Assembly: GCF_009689005.1 (NCBI RefSeq)
Contig: NZ_AP021879.1
Location: 7,255,501 to 7,319,500, forward strand
Direction: 5' to 3'
DNA: 64,000 nt
DNA from: Desulfosarcina ovata subsp. ovata
GTDB taxonomy: Bacteria > Desulfobacterota > Desulfobacteria > Desulfobacterales > Desulfosarcinaceae
Part shown: piece by piece, positions 34,854-43,126 of the stretch
Numbering within the stretch: the stretch's first letter is position 1
How the letters are laid out: each line of letters starts with the position of its first letter
Made by a program: the position numbers and the translations under genes
The notes under the pieces: generated by a model
Databases searched by the model: none
The model's input: only the letters and a program-made list of their open reading frames with translations
Told to the model about the DNA's origin: nothing

Positions 34854-35853
34854 TTTTGCAACTCACCTTACTGGATTTCTTTCCGTGTATCTGCCTCGAC
34901 AGAAAAATGCCAGTAACAATACGATAGCATCCTACCGTGATACCTTTAAATTGCTACTCCGTTACTGTCAGGAAGAGAAGGATATACCTGCCGAAAAGCT
35001 GAACATGGGCATGCTGACCCATGTAATGATTGCTGATTTTCTCGAATGGCTTGAAAAGAAACGTAAATGTAGCACTGCAACCCGTAACCAAAGGCTTGCA
35101 GCCATACATTCCTTTTTCAGGTATGCTCAATACGAGGAACCATCAGGAATCCTTCATTTCCAAAAGGTCATTGCCATACCGGTCAAGAAGGCCTCCAAGC
35201 CGTCGGCGCCACATCTGACACCGGAGGCGATGAAATTTTTGCTGTCACAGCCGGATAAAATGACCGTGAAAGGCCGACGAAACCTGACGCTTTTGAGTGT
35301 TCTTTATGATTCAGGATGCAGAGTGCAGGAATTAGCCGATCTCAGGGTACGGGATGTTGTAGTGGACAATCCGGCACTGCTTATCCTCACTGGAAAAGGC
35401 AATAAGATGCGCAGAGTTCCTCTAATGAAAAATACTCTGACCTTGCTTCAACATTACCTTCAGGAGCATTCCCTTGATAAAGATTGGAAAAAGGACTATC
35501 CGCTTTTTGTCAACAAGCATCGTAGCAAACTCACTAAGGAAGGCATTGCCTACATCATCTCTCAGTATGTTGTTTCGGCGAAAAAGATATCTGCAAGCAT
35601 GCCGGAAAAAGTGACGCCACATATGTTTCGCCACAGCAAAGCAATGCACCTGCTGCAGGCTGGCGTTAGCCTTATCTATATCAGGGATTTTCTCGGACAT
35701 GAGGATATCAAAACCACCGAAATTTACGCAAAGTGTGATACCGAATTGAAACGTCAGGCCATCGAAAACGCCTATCCAACTCTGGTAGATAGCAATCTTC
35801 CCGATTGGAATAAAGACGCTGCATTGTTGGAATGGCTTTCAAATCTGAAGTAG
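34840..35853 (+). CDS. RitC tyrosine recombinase (intact member of the trio)
   Basis: 337 residues from the ATG at 34840 (GGAGG at 34826-34830; an ATG at 34834 is also possible). Core-binding domain NTIASYRDTFKLLLRYCQEEKD; catalytic DSGCRVQELADLRV, HMFRHSKAMHLLQAG, LGHEDIKTTEIYAKC with the nucleophile Tyr. Start lies inside the end of ritB. The only uninterrupted recombinase of the RIT element; RIT elements are thought to need all three, so activity is unlikely. Confidence 0.92.
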   Translation: MKPTDFATHLTGFLSVYLPRQKNASNNTIASYRDTFKLLLRYCQEEKDIPAEKLNMGMLTHVMIADFLEWLEKKRKCSTATRNQRLAAIHSFFRYAQYEEPSGILHFQKVIAIPVKKASKPSAPHLTPEAMKFLLSQPDKMTVKGRRNLTLLSVLYDSGCRVQELADLRVRDVVVDNPALLILTGKGNKMRRVPLMKNTLTLLQHYLQEHSLDKDWKKDYPLFVNKHRSKLTKEGIAYIISQYVVSAKKISASMPEKVTPHMFRHSKAMHLLQAGVSLIYIRDFLGHEDIKTTEIYAKCDTELKRQAIENAYPTLVDSNLPDWNKDAALLEWLSNLK

Positions 35854-35943
35854 TCGTGATATTATGCAAAGTAAATTCAGTGCATGTGTTGGAAATATTG
35901 TACATTAAGCGATTTACTTTGCATAATCGCGAACTTCGCATAA

Positions 35944-36606
35944 GGCGGAATCGTTTCACCGGTTTTAGCCAATGTTTACCTGCACTTTGCGCTGGACTTA
36001 TGGTTTGAAAAGGTTGTCAAGGCTCACTGCAAAGGTGCAGCCATGATAATCAGATACGCAGACGATTTCGTCTGTGCCTTTCAATACCGTGGGGAAGCAA
36101 AGTGGTTTTTCGAGATGCTACCGGATCGGCTGGGTAAGTTCGGACTATCGGTAGCTCCGGAGAAGACGGGTATGATGCGCTTCAGCAGATTTCATCCGAG
36201 CCGAAGCAGGCGGATAGTCTTTTTGGGTTTTGAGACGTACTGGACCTACGATCAAGATGGAGAAGTCCGAGTGATGCAGCGCACTGCGCGTAAGAAGTTG
36301 CAAAGTGCCTGCCGCCGCATCAAAGATTGGATTAAGCGCAACCGTCATTTGAAAGGGATAAAATTCATAACGGCACTAAACCGTCGATTGCACGGTCATT
36401 ACAATTATTACAGCGTGGTCGGCAACTCGAAGTCGTTGTGGAAGTTTTACAGTTGGGCGGTCGAATGTGCATTCAAGTGGCTGAATCGTCGAGGTGGGAA
36501 GCGGAGGAGCTTTACTTGGAAAGTTTTCCTTAGTGCTATTGAGCGCCTCGGGATTGCGAAACCCAAGCTACCAGTATCGACCAAGCGACATCGGGTGTTT
36601 TCCTGA
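35944..36606 (+). pseudogene. ltrA: group II intron reverse transcriptase, C-terminal part (interrupted)
   Basis: Begins GGIVSPVLANVYLHFALDLWFEKVVKAHCKGA, then the catalytic IIRYADDFVCAFQ, and the maturase domain with LNRRLHGHYNYYSVVGNS and KWLNRRGGKRRSFTW. Direct continuation of the part ending at 23717. Followed by the domain V-like hairpin of the intron. Confidence 0.9.
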
Positions 36607-36711
36607 AGCGGATGCTTTACGCGAAAGCGAGTACAACCGAGGAACCGGATGCGGGAAAACCGCACGTCCGGGACTGTGCGGGGGGCGCTGGGTAACCGGC
36701 GTTCCTAACGC

Positions 36712-36958
36712 GAGAGGGCAGCTCTTGTTTTTGTATTTCAATTTTTTATTGCGAGTTTTTGGTTCTGTTCCCGCTTGAAATGGATGCACAGAATTTGTAA
36801 TTGATATCATTGCTTGGAATGTGCGGGTTCTTTTTGTTTGTCGGCTTTTTCGCAAGCCTGTTTCGACATCGTCGATTTGCGCCCTTCATTCTTTTCGGGC
36901 CGGGCTTGTCCGGCGTAAACCGAGCACCTCGTTTTCATCTTCCATGAAATCTCGGTGC
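36712..36958 (+). repeat. duplicated cassette body, copy 2 (3' exon of the interrupted intron)
   Basis: GGGCAGCTCTTGTTTTTG… corresponds to 6778 onward in copy 1, where the same sequence follows GTT. Similarity continues through the attC left arm to about 37010 and more loosely to 37075. No convincing gene. Confidence 0.78.
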
Positions 36959-37085
36959 CCCAACAAGTCGCTTAAGCGGGACCGGGAAAAGCGGTGGCAT
37001 TTTTGAGCGTCATCATTTACTGAAATCTCGGGGTGTTCTGAACCCAGGGCAGTGCCCATTTCCCGGCCCCTTACCTCGGCCGATA
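36959..37085 (+). repeat. attC-like site with altered right box
   Basis: GCCCCAAC and TTAAGCGGGACCGGGA (left) face TTTCCCGGCCCCTTACCT (right), but the right box reads CGGCCGAT instead of GTTCGGC as in the copy at 7019-7148. It may be a degraded or hybrid site. Confidence 0.65.
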
Positions 37086-37121
37086 TCCTCCTAAAAAATA
37101 CCAAGGCAACAACAAAAAAAA

Positions 37122-37150
37122 TTGACTTAGCATTATAATTGGACTAGACT
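37122..37150 (+). promoter_or_regulatory. promoter of the Phd/PIN toxin-antitoxin cassette
   Basis: TTGACT at 37122-37127, 17 bp, TAGACT at 37145-37150. ACTAG(N5)CTAGT overlaps the -10 box and is a likely antitoxin operator. AGGAGG follows at 37177 before the first gene. Confidence 0.7.
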
Positions 37151-37186
37151 GACTAGTGTCAAACAACACGATCAACAGGAGGTTTC

Positions 37187-37438
37187 ATGAATACATCATG
37201 GAAATTACAAGACGCTAAGGCAAAATTCAGTCAGGTTGTCGAAAATGCTTTGAAAATGGGGCCTCAGTATGTAACGCGTAGAGGCCGGGAAGCCGTAGTT
37301 GTCTTATCCGTTAAAGAATATCAAAAAATAACCACCCCTAAACCAACACTGAAAGAGTTCCTTTTAAATTGCCCCAAAATGGATGATGGTTTTGAATTTG
37401 AAAGACAAAAAGATTATCCGAGGGATGTGGAATTTTGA
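37187..37438 (+). CDS. antitoxin, Phd/YefM family
   Basis: 83 residues. SWKLQDAKAKFSQVVENALKMGPQYVTRRGREAVVVLSVKEYQKI is the Phd/YefM N-terminal DNA-binding fold. The C-terminal tail (FLLNCPKMDDGFEFERQKDYPRDVEF) is the toxin-wrapping part. AGGAGG precedes the ATG. Overlaps the toxin gene by 4 bp. Likely represses the operon through ACTAG(N5)CTAGT. Confidence 0.92.
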   Translation: MNTSWKLQDAKAKFSQVVENALKMGPQYVTRRGREAVVVLSVKEYQKITTPKPTLKEFLLNCPKMDDGFEFERQKDYPRDVEF

Positions 37439-37860
37439 ATTATTTATTAGACACTTGTGTGATATCAGAATTGGTCAAAGCAACTCCAAATGGAAACGTC
37501 ATAAATTGGATAAGCCATACACCGAATGAAAGACTATTCTTATCTGTCATAACCATTGGAGAGATACGAAAAGGTATTACCAAACTTCCGGACTCAAAAA
37601 AGAAACATCGGCTTACAGATTGGCTTAATACATTATTGGAAAATTACGAGGAAAGAATCTACCCTGTTGATTTAGCTGTTGCAGAGAGTTGGGGAAGTAT
37701 CCAGGGAAAAGCTGAGAATAACGGTACTCCTGTCGCCTCCGTTGACAGTTTGATCGCAGCTGTGGCCCAAACACACAATTTAATTGTCGTAACAAGAAAC
37801 GAAAAAGATTTTGCTGCAACCAATGTTACAATAGTGAATCCATGGAAAAATAAAGGATAA
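37435..37860 (+). CDS. PIN-domain toxin (VapC/FitB-type ribonuclease)
   Basis: 141 residues. PIN motifs: YLLDTCVISELVK (first acidic residue), LFLSVITIGEIRKGI (Glu), ASVDSLIAAVAQTHNLIVVTRNEKDF (later acidic residues). Metal-dependent RNase, held by the upstream antitoxin. The gene ends inside the following attC. A self-contained cassette with its own promoter. Confidence 0.92.
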   Translation: MNYLLDTCVISELVKATPNGNVINWISHTPNERLFLSVITIGEIRKGITKLPDSKKKHRLTDWLNTLLENYEERIYPVDLAVAESWGSIQGKAENNGTPVASVDSLIAAVAQTHNLIVVTRNEKDFAATNVTIVNPWKNKG

Positions 37861-37984
37861 CAAAACGCTGGAGAGGGACCAGGCTTACAGAGCGACCTTT
37901 CGGGAGTGCCTGGTTCAGGAAAATTTAACCTTTTATTGGAGCTTTTAGGGGTTAAAAGCCTGGCCCCTCAGCTTCCCGTTCGGG
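37858..37984 (+). repeat. attC site interrupted in its R' box by a group II intron
   Basis: ATAACAAAACGCTGGAGAGG with GACCAGGCTT (37857-37886) faces AAGCCTGGCCCCTCAGCTTC and CCGTTCGG (37957-37983). The box continues with C at 38825 after the intron, so GTTCGG|C was cut between its sixth and seventh base. Confidence 0.85.
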
Positions 37985-38824
37985 TGCGACACGATGTCGC
38001 ACAATTGGCTGATTGGCAAGGCCGTCACGGTGCCTTGACCAATCCCAGCATTCCCCTGCTGGTACCCTAGGAGGCATGCTTGCTGCGCGCTGTGCAGTTG
38101 GTATGGAGCCCTTTTCGACAATGTACCAAATCCCGCGTTTACGGGAGGGGTGGAAACCGTGAGGTGGATACCTTCCTGGAAGCCTCATCCGGGTAAGGGC
38201 TAGGGTCGGAGTGATATGGTTAATTTAATGTGAATGCCGTCAAGCATCGTCAACGAGAACAAGCCAAAGAGGCTGGCAGGCTTGGACCAAACGGTATCGC
38301 GGTCAGGTTATGGGTTTCCTAACTGCCCATACGGGGATGTTGTGCCGCCGGTGTAGAAGGCAAACCTAAGTCACTCGCAAATTGGCAATTGTGTGGAACG
38401 TGGAAACCCCGTATCTCCGCCGTGATGTCTCCGGCAGGCGAAACCGCAAGGCACGCTGTTGGGGATGCGGGCGTAAGAAGCAGGAAAAAGCGAATGCCGG
38501 TCTGTAATGGACCGGATACGGGTTCGACCCTGTCCCGGCCCGAAAGGGAGCTGACGTCCTGCAGGTGTTCCATCGCGTGAAAACCGGGAGAACCGCATTC
38601 ATGAAGGAAAGCAAATGACGGCGTCCTTATGGACAGCTGATGCGCCTTCGAGCTTATGGCATTGTGGCTGTCAGTAAGTATCGCGAAGTCGGAGTCGTTT
38701 TATTAACCCCGGCGGGTAGTCTCACAAAGGCTGGCCTTTCGGAATGCTTGAGCCGTATGACGGGAAACTGTCACGTACGGTTCTGAGGGGGCTTGGGGAT
38801 GGCAACATCCCCCGGCTACCCGAT
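37984..38824 (+). mobile_element. ORF-less group II intron (841 bp) inserted in an attC R' box
   Basis: Begins GTGCG in a stem GTGCGACACGATGTCGCAC. Has a canonical 34-nt domain V at 38750-38783 (GAGCCGTATGACGG…GTACGGTTC) and a domain VI stem GGGGGCTTGGGGATGGCAAC, ending CTACCCGAT like the intron at 13777. No reverse transcriptase; frames inside are short. Mobility would need a maturase in trans. Joining the exons restores the R' box GTTCGGC. Confidence 0.88.
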
Positions 38825-38844
38825 CAATCAAGCAAGGAGGTTAA

Positions 38845-40230
38845 ATGAAAACTCAAATGAAAAACTTTTTAAGTCTATGTTTAGCATTCGCCTCAATTTC
38901 GGCTTGTGCAATCTCAAATGAAGGAGCTACAGATTTTAGGTATTACAATACTATCGACAATAAGCTGGTAAAATATATTAAACCAAATGAAGTTACAGCA
39001 TCTCAAATCAAAGAAGGTAAAGCATTAGTAGTATCAATAAAACAAGCATATATTGAAGATTTTACTGAATGGCCTTCCCCGTTAAGAATTGCCCGTTTTG
39101 AACCAGCAAATGGTGAAATAGCAATTGTAGTCAACGCATTTGAACAAGGTAATAGTAGCTTAAATTTTGGACCGAAAGGATTAGAAAATGCTCGCGTTGT
39201 CTTTTTCTCTGATGATGTTTGGGAAGGTCAATATTTAAATTTATCTAACTTGAGTACAATATATGGCCCACTTAAATACAATGGAAATAATTTTATCATT
39301 GATCTTTATGTCGTGGAATTTGATCAGCCAGGAGATCAACTAAAACAACTTGTGACAAATCTTGCTGAGTTAGGCACAACATTTTATCCTCCCGCATCAC
39401 CTATTGCGGGGGCATTATCTAAGTTGGCGGGCAGCCTTATTACAGACCAACAAGAAGACAGGATTTTTCACTATACTCTAGAACTAAAACCAGTTGGAGG
39501 AGATTTAAATCTCGATACAGGAATTTTATTAACTGGCAATTATGCATTTATACGAGAAGGCAATCGAAAAAAAGTAACAAATTGGGCTGATTTAGTAATA
39601 AATCCCAAAACTGGTCGTATTGTATATAAAAATAAAGAGATTGATACTCTTAACACAAATGGAGGCGATAATAAAGTTTCATGTAATTGCACAGATGAAG
39701 AACTGCCATCCGAGTGTTATTACAGTGAAAATACATACATTGTTATAGAAGTAAATAAAGCTATATCTTCTTTAAAAAATGATACTCAACAAATGATATA
39801 TAAAGAACTCGTTAGCGAATTATCAGATACATCTCCAGCAATTTTCAAAACTGCTCTTCCTGAGGATGCTTTGAAAAATTTAGCAGGCGGTGTCGCAGAA
39901 TTAAGAAATGCAGATAAAATTAATAAAGAAATTGACATATTAAGTTCTACCAATAATACACTTGACTCTAACAACACAGCATTATCTAGTTTCCTTGATT
40001 TTTGGTTCTCAATCGAAGACAGCGAAGAAGGTAAAAATATATCAAAATATAAAATTGATTCTATAGAAGAGCAACTGATTGAAAGAAAAATAGGTGAGTT
40101 AGTAGCTTCATGTGAAAGTAACCAAGATACAATAATATCAATCATGGACATTATGAGGTCAAGAGCGACTGAACTAAACGATACTAATAGAGGAAAAATT
40201 ATCCCCGCTCTTTCCTGTAAACATAAATAG
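38845..40230 (+). CDS. lipoprotein of unknown function (cassette gene)
   Basis: 461 residues. N-terminal signal with lipobox (FLSLCLAFASISAC), so probably exported and lipid-anchored. The rest is a mixed domain with a central beta-rich region (residues 60-240), a Cys cluster (CNCTDEELPSEC near 285) and a C-terminal helical part. No family recognised. AAGGAGG precedes the ATG directly after the intron 3' exon, so the expressed message would need intron splicing or an internal promoter. Unusually long for a cassette gene. Confidence 0.72.
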   Translation: MKTQMKNFLSLCLAFASISACAISNEGATDFRYYNTIDNKLVKYIKPNEVTASQIKEGKALVVSIKQAYIEDFTEWPSPLRIARFEPANGEIAIVVNAFEQGNSSLNFGPKGLENARVVFFSDDVWEGQYLNLSNLSTIYGPLKYNGNNFIIDLYVVEFDQPGDQLKQLVTNLAELGTTFYPPASPIAGALSKLAGSLITDQQEDRIFHYTLELKPVGGDLNLDTGILLTGNYAFIREGNRKKVTNWADLVINPKTGRIVYKNKEIDTLNTNGGDNKVSCNCTDEELPSECYYSENTYIVIEVNKAISSLKNDTQQMIYKELVSELSDTSPAIFKTALPEDALKNLAGGVAELRNADKINKEIDILSSTNNTLDSNNTALSSFLDFWFSIEDSEEGKNISKYKIDSIEEQLIERKIGELVASCESNQDTIISIMDIMRSRATELNDTNRGKIIPALSCKHK

Positions 40231-40242
40231 GGTGAAAGCCAA

Positions 40243-40300
40243 ACAAAACGCTGCAGGCCGAACCGGGGTGATAGCGGCCTTTTGAAAGTGATTGGTTTTT
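40243..40300 (+). repeat. left half of an attC split by an IS110-family element
   Basis: CAAACAAAACGCTGCAGGCC and GAACCGGGG (40241-40269) find their partner CCCCGGTCGGCTGAGC / CCGTTGCC at 42100-42125, on the other side of the IS at 40311-42073. The insertion is therefore in the loop of an attC. Confidence 0.7.
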
Positions 40301-40434
40301 GAGAAAACTTAGACAATATGGTTGAACGTTAGCCACCGCGGCAATAAAAAGGCCTGCCAAACCTTGAAAACGTGGGTTATAGTAAGCGTTCGTTAACAAC
40401 CCTAACTACAGAGCCAAAATCAAGGAGGCAGGCC

Positions 40435-41553
40435 GTGAAAAAGATTGTAAAGTATGTTGGTTTGGATGTCCACAAAGATTCGATTACCATTGCTATCGCC
40501 GATGAAGGACGTGACGGAAACGTTCGAGTGTATGGAAAAATCAGCAACGACCTGGGGCAGATTGATAACGTCATGCGAAAACTGATTTCACAAAACGCCG
40601 AATTGCATTGTGTTTATGAAGCAGGTCCATGCGGATATCCAATCTACAGGCATTTAACAAGCAAGGGAATCGATTGCGTTGTCGTTGCTCCGGCGCTGAT
40701 CCCCAAAAAAACCGGTGATCGGGTTAAAAACGATCGCCGAGATGCAACCCACCTGGCGACGCTCCACCGTTCCGGAGAACTGACGCCGGTGTATGTCCCC
40801 GATCAGGCCGATGAAGCACTTCGTGACCTGGTACGTGCACGAAAAGACATCCAAATATCGCTCCGCAAAGTCAAACAACAGATCAATGCCTTTTTATTGC
40901 GACAAGGGATCAATTATCCAGGTAAAAGCAAATGGAGTAAAGCGCATTTAAATTGGCTGGCGGATCTGAAGATGCCGCATCCGGCCCAGCACATTGCCCT
41001 TACCGAATACCTGGACGCCATGGGAGACCATGAGGCCCGCGTTAAGCGCATCGAAAAAGCGATTGAGCAATGTTGCCAAACCAGTCGATTGCTTCCGGTT
41101 ATCGAGGCTCTGCAAGCGCTCAGGGGGATTTCTTTGCTCAGCGCGGTGACCGTCGTCGCTGAACTGGGGGATCTGAGCCGTTTCGATACGCCGGCACAGC
41201 TGATGGCCTATTTGGGTCTGATCCCATCGGAGCATTCAAGCGGTGGCACCATCAAAAAAGGCCCCATTACCAAAACCGGCAATACCCATGCCCGCAGGAC
41301 GTTGATCGAATCGGCTCAGGCCTATCGTATGCCGGCCCGGAAAAGTAAGGCGATCCGTAAACGCCAGGAAGGCTTGCCGGACGATGTTTTGGATATTGCC
41401 TGGAATGCACAGCTACGACTATGCCACCGCTACCGCAGGTTGATTGCAAAGGGCAAAAACCATAACGTGGTCATCACCGCGATTGCACGCGAGTTGGCCG
41501 GTTTCATCTGGGCCATTGCCCGGGCTGTTCCAATCGTGGCCGCTGAAAGATGA
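40435..41553 (+). CDS. IS110-family DEDD transposase, copy 1
   Basis: 372 residues from a GTG at 40435 with AAGGAGG upstream; the twin copy has ATG here. N-terminal RuvC-like domain: YVGLDVHKDSITIAIADEG (D), VYEAGPCGYPIYRHL (E), VKNDRRDATHLATLHR (D-x-x-D). C-terminal transposase_20 domain: ALRGISLLSAVTVVAELGDLSRFDTPAQLMAYLGLIPSEHSSGG with the serine/Gly loop. Differs from the twin by only a few residues. Intact. Confidence 0.94.
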   Translation: MKKIVKYVGLDVHKDSITIAIADEGRDGNVRVYGKISNDLGQIDNVMRKLISQNAELHCVYEAGPCGYPIYRHLTSKGIDCVVVAPALIPKKTGDRVKNDRRDATHLATLHRSGELTPVYVPDQADEALRDLVRARKDIQISLRKVKQQINAFLLRQGINYPGKSKWSKAHLNWLADLKMPHPAQHIALTEYLDAMGDHEARVKRIEKAIEQCCQTSRLLPVIEALQALRGISLLSAVTVVAELGDLSRFDTPAQLMAYLGLIPSEHSSGGTIKKGPITKTGNTHARRTLIESAQAYRMPARKSKAIRKRQEGLPDDVLDIAWNAQLRLCHRYRRLIAKGKNHNVVITAIARELAGFIWAIARAVPIVAAER

Positions 41554-42073
41554 TTTGTTATAGCGTGGAAACCCAGGCCTATCAAGGCCAAGCCCTAAAG
41601 GGTGCTCCCTAAGGTCGCAGCCTTGACAGCCCTGACTTTCCACGCTGGGTGGGAATTAGCGACGGCGAGAGAAGCGCGACTGTTGCTCCGGCTCAAGAAG
41701 CTGGATAAGTACTTCTCTATAATCGATGATGCAAATAGAAAAAGAACTTATTGATTTTAAAAATGCTCAAGAAAGGATCGGCTTTATCAAAGAACAAATA
41801 TAGCCATCGAGCTTTTGGATAGGGGCGCGGTCGCGGTTTGGAGAACCCTCGAAAAAGCTATCGGAATAGGCCTTCAGGCCGAAACTCCCGTCTTTAGACC
41901 GAGGCAGCTCCACGACGAAGCCTAGTCAGGCGGTATCCAACCCGCGAATATCAGAGTGCTCTACCGTCGTTATTGCAGACCCCGCCTCTATCCAAACGCT
42001 CGATGAAAATTATTGGCCCAAGTTTTTTGGGTATGGATAGGTTTTTCTCTTGACAAGTGTTCAACCATATCAG
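41554..42073 (+). ncRNA. long non-coding end of the IS110 element, candidate bridge (seek) RNA region, copy 1
   Basis: 520 bp after the transposase stop without a supported gene, conserved in the twin (48271-48790). It includes a strong inverted repeat GCGTGGAAACCCAGGCCTAT / complement at about 41562 and 41627. In IS1111-type elements the guide RNA that pairs with target and donor is encoded at this position. I infer the RNA from family knowledge; its ends cannot be read here. Confidence 0.5.
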
Positions 42074-42144
42074 CTTTTACAACCTGCTCGGCTGTATGCC
42101 CCGGTCGGCTGAGCTCCCCGTTGCCTTTGTACAGGAAGCATGAG

Positions 42145-42999
42145 ATGACTAATAAAAATAAAGAATTTTATTTATCTGTAATATCAATAGCAATAGCTGC
42201 TTCTGCTGTTGTCTTGTCACAATTTCCACCAATATATACATATTTTGAAAAAGCTAAAATTGAGATTGGGCGTAATCCCCAAATACATATCGGCCATTCC
42301 TATGGCAATATCGGCATAACGAAACAAATAACAATAAAAAATATGGGTGACAAATCTGGAGAGATTGAAAAAATACGAATTTTTGTGTGTTTAAAAAATA
42401 AAATAGAAAACGGAGTACTATTTCCTGCAAAATATTATTTAAAAAAAGAAATAGACAGCTTCATGATGAATAGAGCAAAAATTAATATATCGGAATTTTT
42501 TTTAAATCCAAATTCATCATGGGACGAAACTACAGTATTCTTCAATGAGTTTAATCATACGAATCAAGAACAATATCGAAATATAGCTGAAAAAGCATTG
42601 TCAGAAAGAAATAAATGGGAATGGAACTTGCGTCATGAAAAAAATATGGATGACGATGCTATTATAGATTATGAAAGCGCTCATCCTATGAAATTTAGCG
42701 ATCAGCTTTCGCAAGATATTCAAAAATATATAGAATTACGCCTCAAATGGTTTGTAAAAGGAGAGTACTATCTTGTTGAGTATATTACTCACAATGGAGA
42801 GGTCACGACTACCTATTATACGTTTTCTGTTTCCAATTCGACATTAAGAGCTCTCCAAAAAATTTCAAAAAGTCATAATTATTTCATTGATGAATTTAGT
42901 GATGTTCCAAAAGGAATAATCGAGAATTTATCTTCCGTATCGTTAGAGAGAGAAACTAAAGATAGATTATTATCGGTAATTAAAAGCAAAGATTTGTAA
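42145..42999 (+). CDS. single-pass membrane protein of unknown function (cassette gene)
   Basis: 284 residues from ATG 42145 (AGGAAG upstream); the frame runs back into the IS end and attC. One N-terminal transmembrane helix (FYLSVISIAIAASAVVLSQF), then a soluble domain rich in Asn/Lys/Glu with beta-strand pattern (IHIGHSYGNIGITKQITIKNMGDKSGEIEKIRIFV). No known family. AT-rich. Followed by an attC at 43031. Confidence 0.68.
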   Translation: MTNKNKEFYLSVISIAIAASAVVLSQFPPIYTYFEKAKIEIGRNPQIHIGHSYGNIGITKQITIKNMGDKSGEIEKIRIFVCLKNKIENGVLFPAKYYLKKEIDSFMMNRAKINISEFFLNPNSSWDETTVFFNEFNHTNQEQYRNIAEKALSERNKWEWNLRHEKNMDDDAIIDYESAHPMKFSDQLSQDIQKYIELRLKWFVKGEYYLVEYITHNGEVTTTYYTFSVSNSTLRALQKISKSHNYFIDEFSDVPKGIIENLSSVSLERETKDRLLSVIKSKDL

Positions 43000-43030
43000 A
43001 TAACTATCTGGTTTCTTAGATAAAAATTAG

Positions 43031-43125
43031 GCTAACAAATGTTTCAACCCGACGTTTTTCGCCGCTCCGTTCGCTTCGCTCTATACGTTCTGAAAAACGC
43101 GGGTTAAACAGGCGTTATCGCGCCG
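43031..43125 (+). repeat. attC recombination site beside a group II intron
   Basis: GGCTAACAAATGTTTCAACCCG (43029-43051) pairs with CGGGTTAAACAGGCGTTATCG (43100-43121). An inner hairpin GACGTTTTTCGC…GAAAAACGC fills the loop. Group II intron sequence follows at once. Confidence 0.85.
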
Positions 43126-43126
43126 A

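Larger units (their letters stand above)
23718..35948 (+). mobile_element. recombinase-in-trio (RIT) element, itself carrying two nested insertions
   Basis: Three consecutive tyrosine recombinases (ritA, ritB, ritC) share overlapping ends. Inverted ends CCGCCTTATGCAAAG…ATTATGCAAAGTAA at 23740-23776 and CCGCCTTATGCGAAG…ATTATGCAAAGTAA on the complement at 35915-35948. An additional palindrome TTATGCAAAGCTTTGCATAA lies at 23719-23738. Without its two inserts the element would be about 3.5 kb, normal for RIT elements. It interrupts the intron reverse transcriptase between TPQGG and IVSP. Confidence 0.88.
22809..36712 (+). mobile_element. group IIC-like intron, 5' truncated and split by a RIT element
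   Basis: 22809-23004 is intron RNA sequence that aligns with 43596-43836 of the intron at 43.1-44.1 kb (CTCGGGAAGCCCC, GGTGTCTTATCAGGCATA, AGGAAACTCGT, GGGGAATAGCAATT). The reverse transcriptase follows, interrupted at 23718-35948. A domain V-like hairpin (GAACCGGATGCGGG…CCGCACGTCCGGG) is at 36641-36673, and the 3' tail GCTGGGTAACCGGCGTTCC lies near 36687-36705. The first several hundred bases of the intron are absent because the 6.6-kb transposon abuts it. The 3' exon is the duplicated cassette, so the intron entered at its attC. Confidence 0.82.
40311..42073 (+). mobile_element. IS110/IS1111-type element, copy 1 (in an attC)
   Basis: 1763 bp, the same length as its inverted twin at 48271-50033. 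Boundaries were taken as the limits of identity. Near the ends lie inverted ATATGGTTGAAC (40317-40328) and GTTCAACCATAT (42059-42070), the subterminal repeats of the IS1111 subgroup; the real edges have no duplication. A DEDD recombinase gene and a 520-bp non-coding end make up the element. Confidence 0.88.

Noticed and set aside
38319..38614. Minus- and plus-strand frames within the 37984-38824 intron.
   Set aside because: Short, mutually overlapping and inside structured RNA; the intron appears to be ORF-less.
41419..41643. Frame of 74 codons repeated in both IS110 copies, opposite to the transposase.
   Set aside because: Antisense to the transposase end and to the non-coding RNA region; repeated only because the copies are identical.
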